From Planctomycetaceae bacterium (GTDB lineage Bacteria; Planctomycetota; Planctomycetia; Pirellulales; UBA1268), in the NCBI GenBank assembly GCA_009691925.1, contig SIAG01000274.1, forward strand, positions 1 through 5,661: DNA of 5,661 nt, given 5' to 3'. The notes beneath the pieces were generated by a model that saw nothing but the letters and a program-made list of their open reading frames with translations, was not told where the DNA came from and did not search any database. The translations under genes and the position numbers were made by a program. Shown here one piece after another: positions 1-4,625 of this stretch; within the stretch, counting starts at the first letter, position 1, and every line of letters starts with the position of its first letter.

Positions 1-848
1 TGCCGAATGGCCTCAACGAGCTCGTTGTGCACCCGCCCTGGATTTCGAGCCACGAATTTCAAGACGACGTCATAGCGCCCGCGGAGCTCACGCAGAAACC
101 AATTCTCGGCTTCGGACCGGAGCGGCGATGAGCTCTCGAAGAAAATGCGACGCAGCAGCGTCCGGCGGTCTGCGGCGAGAACATCCTGTTCAAAGCAGTC
201 CCGATAAAACTTGGGCACGCCCTCGAAGAGATTCCAGAGAAACAACAGTCGCTGGGGAGACGGCTCCGCGTGGTCATTGAGGATTGAGAGCACCGAGCCG
301 ATGTCGAGATGCGTGAGGTTGATCGTGTCGGTCACGCGGTTGTAGAGGGGGGCCGTTCGATCTTCGAGCAGAGCCACCATCTCCGTATGGATGGAACCGA
401 GGACGATGAGCCCACCCCGTACCTTTTCGGCCTTCGCCTGCAACCGATCCACGCCAGCCTGCAGGGAAGAGCAGAATTGCTCGTGGCCCCTGCGATTGAA
501 GTACTGAAACTCATCCAGAATCAGGATGGTGCCTGCTTCCGCCATCGACTCGAGCAACTTGGCCAGTTGCAGCAGATCATTGGGCCGGGGATGCCGGTCT
601 GCAGGAACGTGAAACGTCTCCAAGGCGTCGTTCACCGCCGACAGAACGCCGGCCGGCTCGGAATCTGGGATCTGGACGTAGAACACCGGTTGCTGGTTGC
701 CGAGCTCCTCCATGGCGTGCTGGATGAGTGTTGTTTTGCCGATCCGGCGGCGCCCGGTGACCTTGGCAAAGAACCACCGCTTGCGGTCGAGCATCTGCTT
801 CAAGGCCGCAAGCTGTTCTTTTCGCCCGTAGAACTCCCAGTCAGCCAT
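1..848 (-). CDS. Archaeal-type AAA+ ATPase (COG1672/PF01637-like), 3' end beyond the window
   Basis: This is an open frame of 282 codons from ATG at 848 to the left edge with no stop, so the C-terminus is missing. What is seen: Walker A GRRRIGKT at residues 32-39, Walker B ILILDEFQ at 108-115, a sensor-1-like strand IVLGS at 148-152, then PLYNRVTDTINL at 167-178 and an EGVPKFY segment at 209-215. This order (GRRRxGKT, DEFQY, LxGS, PLYxR, GGVPxY) is that of the archaeal ATPase family PF01637/COG1672. The last residues (about 258-281, YDVVLKFVARNPGRVHNEL) look like the start of the winged-helix segment that often follows the ATPase domain in this family, sometimes before DUF234. The start is supported by GAGGG at 853-857, five to six bases upstream. 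The cellular role of these ATPases is poorly known and cannot be read from this sequence. The gene is an apparent orphan: no partner gene lies between it and sppA. Its AT-rich promoter contrasts with the surroundings, which could mean transfer. Confidence 0.85.
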   Translation of the reverse strand, partial: MADWEFYGRKEQLAALKQMLDRKRWFFAKVTGRRRIGKTTLIQHAMEELGNQQPVFYVQIPDSEPAGVLSAVNDALETFHVPADRHPRPNDLLQLAKLLESMAEAGTILILDEFQYFNRRGHEQFCSSLQAGVDRLQAKAEKVRGGLIVLGSIHTEMVALLEDRTAPLYNRVTDTINLTHLDIGSVLSILNDHAEPSPQRLLFLWNLFEGVPKFYRDCFEQDVLAADRRTLLRRIFFESSSPLRSEAENWFLRELRGRYDVVLKFVARNPGRVHNELVEAIR

Positions 849-861
849 CCCGCCCTCTTGA

Positions 862-878
862 GATAAAGCCGCTTTATC
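862..878. promoter_or_regulatory. Proximal operator-like palindrome upstream of the ATPase gene
   Basis: GATAAAG-CCG-CTTTATC is a perfect 7-bp inverted repeat around a 3-bp centre, ending 13 bp before the ATPase start codon. Read on the minus strand it matches the second palindrome at 886-902 at 15 of 17 positions. The two differences are complementary changes either side of the central GG, so symmetry is largely kept. Paired identical palindromes in a promoter are typical of operators for dimeric repressors. The binding protein is not known. The likely position is around the transcription start. Confidence 0.6.
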
Positions 879-881
879 AAA

Positions 882-910
882 ATAAGATAAAACCACTTTA
901 TCTCAATCAA
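882..910 (-). promoter_or_regulatory. Candidate sigma-70-like promoter of the ATPase gene
   Basis: On the minus strand, TTGATT (905-910) and TCTTAT (882-887) are separated by 17 bp, each matching four of six consensus bases. Transcription would start near 875 and give a leader of about 27 nt with GAGGG before the ATG. The match is modest. The AT-rich setting in a GC-rich window and the overlap with the two palindromes make a promoter here likely. Confidence 0.45.
886..902. promoter_or_regulatory. Distal operator-like palindrome upstream of the ATPase gene
   Basis: GATAAAA-CCA-CTTTATC is an inverted repeat with six of seven arm pairs intact. It lies 24 bp (centre to centre) from the palindrome at 862-878, and the shared minus-strand consensus is GATAAAGYGGYTTTATCT. 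The site sits between the candidate -35 and -10 boxes of the ATPase promoter, where a bound protein would block RNA polymerase. The outer arms of the pair also form a longer 11-bp inverted repeat (858-868 with 896-906). Confidence 0.6.
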
Positions 911-1099
911 TTTTACGACGCAAGTCTCTTCTGCAAAGGGGCTTGCAACATGGAAAGCGTCGTCTTTTTCCAGCCTTCGAGCCGGGAAGTCAGACGGCCA
1001 TGCGGGCGACGGACTGGCAGTCGCTTCGATCGCCACCCTGCTCCGGTGAGCGCATCCTCGATCGCCCCGAAGAACGATTCCCGTGCCCCTCGCGACCGC
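909..1099. other. Spacer between sppA and the ATPase gene, no gene supported
   Basis: This 190-bp stretch lies after the sppA stop and before the ATPase promoter. Short frames cross it on both strands, but none has a Shine-Dalgarno, a recognisable motif or independence from the sppA coding region. I see no convincing intrinsic terminator (hairpin plus T-run) for sppA. Confidence 0.5.
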
Positions 1100-3211
1100 T
1101 CAGCGGATCGAAAGATCATCTGGCGCCAGCGCCCAGACCGTCGGCCGGCCACTGCTCCCCCCGAGCGTCTCGCGCAGCAAGAGATCGATCACGCCCGTCC
1201 GTAGGCCAGCTTGGCCGAGGAGGGCCAGCGCCTCTCTCGACACTCCCAGCGCCGCCAGACGGCTGCTGGCATCAGGATCGCCGAACAAGACCGAGAGATC
1301 GAGGCCCGCCGAGACGTTCGGCCGGTGGACGATCTCGTATTTTTCGATTGCCGCCTTCTTTGCCACCGCCGCCAGGCAGTCGTCGAGGCCGCCGATCTCG
1401 TCCACGAGCCCCGCTGCCTTCGCCTGGCTCCCCGACCACACCCGGCCACCGGCCAGATCCTGGAGCTTCTCGACCGGGATCCCTCGCGACTCGCTGACGA
1501 GCTTGAGAAACCGGCCGTAGACGTCGTCGATCGTCTTTTGGAGCTTCGTCTGATCGTCCTCGTTCCAGCCCCGGTCGGGGGCGAAGGCACTGGCGGCCTC
1601 GTCGAGGGCGATGTTCTCCATGTGGAGCCCCACGCGCTTGAGAAGAGCGCCGTAGCTGATCTTCATCGAAAAGACGCCGATCGAGCCGGTGAGCGTGCCC
1701 CGCTCGGCATAGACCGGCACCCCAAGGCAGGCCACCCAATAGCCCCCCGACGCGGCCACATCCCCCATCGAAACGACCGTCGGCTTCTTCTTGGTCAGTT
1801 CCGCGAGCGCCTGACGGATCGCTTCGCTGGCCGTGGCCGAACCCCCCGGTGAATTGATGCGGACAACAACTCCCTTGATCTTGTCGTCACGGCCGATCTC
1901 TTGGATCGCCTTGACGGTGGGGCCGGAGACGATCGAGCCTGGCGATTCCTTCTTGCCGTCGACGATCGCCCCGGAGAGGTGCATGACGGCGATCGAGGTT
2001 TCAGAGACCTTCGTCGCCTTCTCGGGCCCCCCCGACATCACCTTCCCCATCAGCTCGAAGAACGACATCTCCTTCTTCGGCTTCGCCGCCGCCTCCACCC
2101 AGCTCGTCTCGCCGCCGACCCAACGATTGAGTGTCGCCTTCATCGTGCCAAACGGGGCGAGCTCGTCGACGAGCCCGGCGGCGAGGGCCTCGGCCGGGAG
2201 GAAGATCCGCTGCTTTTGGAGCTCGCGCACCTTCTCGGTCGTCAGGCCACGGCCGCGGGCGATCATCGACACCTGGGCGTCGTTCATGCTCGTGAGCATG
2301 TCACGGTAGTGCTGGAGGAGGTGCGGGCTCATCGTCGAGTTCAAGTAGGGCTCGACGGCACCTTTGAAATTGCCCGCCTTAACGACCGAGGCCTTGAGGC
2401 CGAGGAGATCCATCGCATCGCGGTAGAAATACGACTGCATCATCTTCGACGGCATGTCGACACCGCCCAAATCGGCCATCGCCACGTGATCACAGCCGGC
2501 CGCCACCGCGAGGTGCGTCGATTCAGCGCTCTCGAGCCAGGCCCCGACCTTCTTTCCCGACTTCCGCAGCACTGCGAGTCGACGGAGGAGCTCATCGAGC
2601 TGGGCGAGATTCAAGCCGAGATCGGCGTCGGAGAGATCGAAGACGACGGTGTGGATCTTCGGGCTTTTTGCGGTCTCCTCGAGGAGCTCACAGAGCTTGT
2701 AGAAATTCCTCCGCTTCCCGGGGCTGCCGCCGATGATCAGGCTCGTCGGATCGAACTCGTTGGCACCGACGATGTCTTCGTAGGTCCCCCCGAGCGTGAC
2801 CAACTGCACCTGAAGCTTGGCCGCCTCGGCTTTTGCCTTCGCCTCGGCTTCCTTTCGCTTCTCGGCCCGTGCCGCCTCTGCATCCGAGAGCTTGGCTGCG
2901 GCCGGCTTTTCCTCGGCAGGCTTGGCTTCGGCCGGCTTGGCTTCGGCCGGCTTGGCTTCGGCCGGCTTGGCTTCGGCCGGCTTGGCTTCTGCCGGCTTGG
3001 CTTCGGCAGGGGCCGCCTCGGCCGCCGGCGGCGCTGGAGGAGCGGGTTCGGTGGCGGGCTTCGCCTCGGCAGCCGGGGGCTCGGCCACGGCGGTGGCACC
3101 GTCGTCGGCCTGGGCCAGGCCGGCAGCCGCCGTCAGGGCAAGCAGCAGGGCCACGCTCCGGGCCAGTTCCAAAGCCAGTCGACCGGTCAGTCCGCAGTCT
3201 CGAGCCTTCAT
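1100..3211 (-). CDS. sppA: Signal peptide peptidase SppA, 67K-type tandem S49 serine protease
   Basis: SppA is a membrane-associated serine protease that degrades signal peptides left after secretion. The 703-aa product opens with a signal peptide or anchor (charged start, hydrophobic core about 18-32, possible cleavage after AQA at 33-35). A low-complexity Ala/Pro/Glu/Lys linker follows (about 36-132, with PAEAK repeats), then two S49 domains. The N-terminal domain (about 135-375) carries the catalytic lysine in GNFKGAVEPYL (K283). The C-terminal domain (about 404-620) carries NSPGGS at 453-458 and the nucleophile in VAASGGYW (S488). This split Lys/Ser arrangement is that of E. coli SppA (618 aa); the extra length here is mainly the linker. 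The ATG at 3211 is preferred over an ATG at 3340 because it begins the signal peptide and has AGGGAG six bases upstream. The gene is in tandem with crcB but 258 bp away, so probably transcribed separately. Confidence 0.95.
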   Translation of the reverse strand: MKARDCGLTGRLALELARSVALLLALTAAAGLAQADDGATAVAEPPAAEAKPATEPAPPAPPAAEAAPAEAKPAEAKPAEAKPAEAKPAEAKPAEAKPAEEKPAAAKLSDAEAARAEKRKEAEAKAKAEAAKLQVQLVTLGGTYEDIVGANEFDPTSLIIGGSPGKRRNFYKLCELLEETAKSPKIHTVVFDLSDADLGLNLAQLDELLRRLAVLRKSGKKVGAWLESAESTHLAVAAGCDHVAMADLGGVDMPSKMMQSYFYRDAMDLLGLKASVVKAGNFKGAVEPYLNSTMSPHLLQHYRDMLTSMNDAQVSMIARGRGLTTEKVRELQKQRIFLPAEALAAGLVDELAPFGTMKATLNRWVGGETSWVEAAAKPKKEMSFFELMGKVMSGGPEKATKVSETSIAVMHLSGAIVDGKKESPGSIVSGPTVKAIQEIGRDDKIKGVVVRINSPGGSATASEAIRQALAELTKKKPTVVSMGDVAASGGYWVACLGVPVYAERGTLTGSIGVFSMKISYGALLKRVGLHMENIALDEAASAFAPDRGWNEDDQTKLQKTIDDVYGRFLKLVSESRGIPVEKLQDLAGGRVWSGSQAKAAGLVDEIGGLDDCLAAVAKKAAIEKYEIVHRPNVSAGLDLSVLFGDPDASSRLAALGVSREALALLGQAGLRTGVIDLLLRETLGGSSGRPTVWALAPDDLSIR
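2919..3008. repeat. 15-bp tandem repeat, six copies, inside sppA
   Basis: The unit GGCTTGGCTTCGGCC is repeated six times head to tail. The copies at 2919-2933, 2934-2948, 2949-2963 and 2964-2978 are identical; those at 2979-2993 and 2994-3008 have one change each. On the coding strand it encodes (PAEAK)n in the linker after the signal peptide. The length is a multiple of three, so gain or loss of copies keeps frame. Near-identity at the DNA level points to recent expansion by slippage. Confidence 0.95.
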
Positions 3212-3217
3212 GCATTT

Positions 3218-3223
3218 CTCCCT
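3218..3223 (-). promoter_or_regulatory. Shine-Dalgarno of sppA, decides the start
   Basis: AGGGAG on the minus strand lies six bases before the ATG at 3211. The frame is open further upstream to an ATG at 3340, but that extension is Arg-rich and has no export signal. This site and the signal peptide that follows fix the start at 3211. Confidence 0.75.
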
Positions 3224-3433
3224 GCGAGGGTTGACTATTTTTGAGGCAGCGGCCCGCCATCGAGACGTTGACCGCGGCCTGTTGATCCACGCGCGGTGCG
3301 GGCGCAGGAAGACCCTGCCAAACCCCGTCCATCTCTGCAAGGATACGCTCGGGGCGCTGTGGTGACCAATGCCTCCGCGGCCAGACTCCGCCGCCCCGCC
3401 CGAGCGCCGCAGTCCGCACCGCCGTGGCCGGGA

Positions 3434-3450
3434 GCCGGGTCTGACCCGGC
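3434..3450 (-). terminator. GC hairpin downstream of crcB, possible terminator
   Basis: GCCGGGT-CTG-ACCCGGC is a perfect 7-bp stem with a 3-nt loop, starting 20 bp after the crcB stop codon. Outer CCGG arms (3428-3431, 3455-3458) could lengthen it across an internal loop. No T-run follows on the minus strand, so it is not a canonical intrinsic terminator. It may instead act as an RNA 3'-end stabiliser or a weak stop. Confidence 0.35.
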
Positions 3451-3469
3451 ACCTCCGGATGGCTGCGGG

Positions 3470-3847
3470 TCACCCGGCCAGCTTCAGCCCCCCCCAGACG
3501 GCCGCGCAGCCGAGCAGGTTCGAGGCCACGACATACAAAAACGCTAAGCCCGGCCGCCCCGACTGCCACAGCTCGACCGCCTGGAAGGCGTAGCTGGAGA
3601 AGGTCGTGAAGCCCCCCAAGAGGCCAACCAGGAGGATTGTCTCGATCCCCTGCGGCAACGCGACGCGCGACCTGGTTGCCCCCACGATCGCCCCGAAGCA
3701 GAGCGCCCCGAGGGCGTTGACGGCGATCGTTCCCCAGGGGAACCCGGTGCCAAACAGACGCGTGGCCACGACGGTGACCCCGGCCCTCGCCACCGTCCCG
3801 AGGGCCCCGGCCACGGCTACGGCAATCCAATGGCCCATCGTCGACAT
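3470..3847 (-). CDS. crcB: CrcB/Fluc fluoride ion channel subunit
   Basis: CrcB (Fluc) proteins are small dual-topology membrane proteins that dimerise into fluoride-selective channels and export toxic fluoride. The product is 125 aa, normal for the family, with four hydrophobic segments (about 6-30, 37-57, 69-90, 100-122). Family marks are GALGTVAR at 14-21, FPWGTIAVNALG at 36-47 with the conserved Asn at 44, and the signature GGFTTFSSY at 78-86, which holds the pore-lining Phe83 and the Thr/Ser of the central sodium site. The usual TTFSTF is TTFSSY here, so the second pore aromatic is Tyr86. The start at 3847 is chosen over a longer frame reaching 4201 because GGGAG lies six bases upstream and the upstream translation is not membrane-like. 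An in-frame ATG at 3838 is a less likely alternative. It is a single copy with no paired crcB, implying a homodimer. I see no fluoride riboswitch upstream. Confidence 0.95.
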   Translation of the reverse strand: MSTMGHWIAVAVAGALGTVARAGVTVVATRLFGTGFPWGTIAVNALGALCFGAIVGATRSRVALPQGIETILLVGLLGGFTTFSSYAFQAVELWQSGRPGLAFLYVVASNLLGCAAVWGGLKLAG

Positions 3848-3853
3848 CGCGCT

Positions 3854-3858
3854 CTCCC
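3854..3858 (-). promoter_or_regulatory. Shine-Dalgarno of crcB, decides the start
   Basis: GGGAG on the minus strand, with a six-base spacer to the ATG at 3847. It selects the 125-aa reading over the much longer open frame that continues upstream. Confidence 0.7.
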
Positions 3859-3959
3859 AACCGTTTAGCTGTTCACGCCGGCCTATCCGACGTTCATCGA
3901 ATCCTAACTTCCCGTCGAAAAAGTCATCCCTGACCGAACCGGCTGCGGGGCAGATTCCC

Positions 3960-3973
3960 GATGTTGCAACATC
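3960..3973. promoter_or_regulatory. 14-bp perfect palindrome in the divergent crcB / small-ORF intergenic region
   Basis: GATGTTGCAACATC is fully self-complementary and lies 112 bp upstream of crcB and 76 bp upstream of the 47-aa ORF. Its place between two divergent genes suits a dimeric DNA-binding regulator acting on one or both. No matching regulator is in the window and I cannot assign the motif to a known family. Confidence 0.4.
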
Positions 3974-4017
3974 CCCCCATCTCCGTGTAAAAAACGGATT
4001 GTGGAGACGATGGGGAG

Positions 4018-4040
4018 CGTCGGAACATATTTCCCCGACG
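4018..4040 (+). promoter_or_regulatory. Leader hairpin abutting the Shine-Dalgarno of the 47-aa ORF
   Basis: CGTCGG (4018-4023) pairs with CCGACG (4035-4040) around an 11-nt AT-rich loop. The last base of the 3' arm is the first G of the GGAG at 4040-4043, so folding could affect ribosome access. The stem is only 6 bp, and transcription through it is assumed, not shown. Confidence 0.3.
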
Positions 4041-4049
4041 GAGAATTCT

Positions 4050-4193
4050 ATGAATCGGCATGATGCCCTGTTTCTCGTCGTGATTCTTGTCGCTGCGGCA
4101 GCGATCCTCGTCGCGGCGCCGATGGTCGTCAGCTTCGCCATCCGCACCGGTGTTGACGCTCTCGGCCGGATGGCCATCGACCAAACCCTCTGA
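4050..4193 (+). CDS. Small single-span membrane protein, 47 aa, unknown function
   Basis: I do not recognise a family. The 47-residue product has a short polar start (MNRHD), one strongly hydrophobic helix (about 7-31, Leu/Val/Ala/Ile-rich with a Pro at 24), then an amphipathic, lightly charged tail ending DQTL. GGAG at 4040-4043 with a six-base spacer supports the ATG at 4050. The frame is open further upstream, but that part is antisense to crcB and unlike a real protein. The gene diverges from crcB with 202 bp between the two starts. The next large gene, hss, begins 432 bp downstream, so it is probably monocistronic. The good Shine-Dalgarno and the hydrophobic run starting right after the ATG favour a real gene; the function is unknown. 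Confidence 0.65.
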   Translation: MNRHDALFLVVILVAAAAILVAAPMVVSFAIRTGVDALGRMAIDQTL

Positions 4194-4266
4194 CGGCCCA
4201 CCGAACGTCGCGGCAGTTCTCCCTCCGCGGCTCACCCGCTTCACCCCCTTTTTTGGCCGGGGATCG

Positions 4267-4380
4267 ATGCCTCCGCAACGCCTCACAGCAGGGTTCGCCG
4301 CGCTGACCACTTTCCTCGGCGCGGTGCTATGGGCCTGCCTTCCGGGTGTCGGCCCGGTCGACCGGATCGGGGCAGGCTGA
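4267..4380 (+). CDS. Possible 37-aa hydrophobic peptide, doubtful
   Basis: ATG at 4267 opens a 37-codon frame with a hydrophobic stretch (about residues 7-25: LTAGFAALTTFLGAVLWAC) after MPPQR and a short tail to TGA at 4380. GGGGA (4259-4263) precedes the ATG but only three bases away, which is too close for a good Shine-Dalgarno. No family is recognised. Such short frames are common by chance in GC-rich DNA, so this is listed only because the composition is membrane-like. Confidence 0.2.
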   Translation: MPPQRLTAGFAALTTFLGAVLWACLPGVGPVDRIGAG

Positions 4381-4464
4381 ACCATCGCGCCCGCGGCCCC
4401 GTATCGATCGGCTCGGATTGGCTCGGATAAAACCGCCAAGATTGCCGTTGGCAGGCCCCGAATA

Positions 4465-4529
4465 CCAGCGCCAGGCCCGCAGCGGCCGAGCGTTAACGCC
4501 GCAGCGGCCAGCGCCAAGCCCGCTGCGGC
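4465..4529. repeat. Direct repeat of 22 bp, two copies 43 bp apart
   Basis: The segments 4465-4486 and 4508-4529 both read CCAGCGCCARG followed by CCCGCWGCGGC, agreeing at 20 of 22 positions. A related 11-bp copy, CCGCAGCGGCC, occurs at 4477-4487 and 4499-4509. The cluster lies just upstream of the hss -10-like box. It may be a local duplication, a REP-like element or a regulatory structure. Confidence 0.7.
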
Positions 4530-4530
4530 G
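4497..4530. promoter_or_regulatory. Strong GC hairpin upstream of hss
   Basis: CGCCGCAGCGG (4497-4507) and CCGCTGCGGCG (4520-4530) form a perfect 11-bp inverted repeat with a 12-nt loop. Nine bases of the 3' arm could instead pair with the earlier copy at 4477-4485, giving two exclusive folds. It covers the place where a -35 box would lie for the TATACT at 4549. It could be an operator, or a terminator or stabiliser of upstream transcription; no T-run follows. Confidence 0.45.
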
Positions 4531-4548
4531 CCCGCCCCCCCCGGTCGA

Positions 4549-4554
4549 TATACT
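4549..4554 (+). promoter_or_regulatory. Candidate -10 box of hss
   Basis: TATACT matches five of six bases of TATAAT and stands out in a very GC-rich stretch. No -35 match is visible at the proper spacing (4526-4531 is CGGCGC), so activity would need an activator or another sigma factor. The start would be near 4561, giving a leader of about 65 nt. Confidence 0.35.
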
Positions 4555-4625
4555 CTGCCCCACTCCCTCGGTCGTCGCGCGGCGGCCCGGGGGGATTTCA
4601 GCCCCTCGCGCGCGGTGGACACGCG

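Larger units (their letters stand above)
4194..4548. other. Gene-poor stretch upstream of hss
   Basis: No confident gene lies here. It holds a weak 37-aa hydrophobic frame (4267-4380), a C-run followed by six T (4249-4254) without an adjoining strong hairpin, a 10-bp tandem repeat with core GGCTCGGAT (4410-4418 and 4420-4428), and the repeat/hairpin cluster at 4465-4530. The weak stem CGCGG/CCGCG (4209-4213, 4225-4229), 16 bp after the 47-aa ORF stop, could be part of a loose terminator with the later T-run, but the gap of about 20 bases argues against it. Confidence 0.5.

Noticed and set aside
309..866. A 185-codon plus-strand frame opposite the ATPase
   Set aside because: It is antisense to a frame with Walker A and B motifs and has no features of its own.
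913..1152. A 79-codon minus-strand frame covering the spacer after sppA
   Set aside because: Its start lies inside sppA, there is no Shine-Dalgarno, and no family is recognised. The part beyond sppA reads somewhat like a protein, but not enough to call.
2919..3008. CRISPR-like array
   Set aside because: The repeats are only 15 bp with no spacers and lie in frame within the sppA linker.
1901..3244. A 447-codon open frame on the plus strand opposite sppA
   Set aside because: It mirrors the sppA codons, including a GRLGF repeat that is only the reverse complement of the PAEAK repeat. No domain or Shine-Dalgarno supports it.
2688..3860. A 390-codon minus-strand frame spanning crcB, the spacer and the sppA start
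   Set aside because: It crosses two well-supported genes out of frame and is rich in Gly/Arg with no motif.
3848..4049. Fluoride riboswitch upstream of crcB
   Set aside because: A GGAGATGG-like string occurs on the minus strand, but the matching CCUCC arm, the AA-C-CGC segment and the following UGAUG in the right order were not found.
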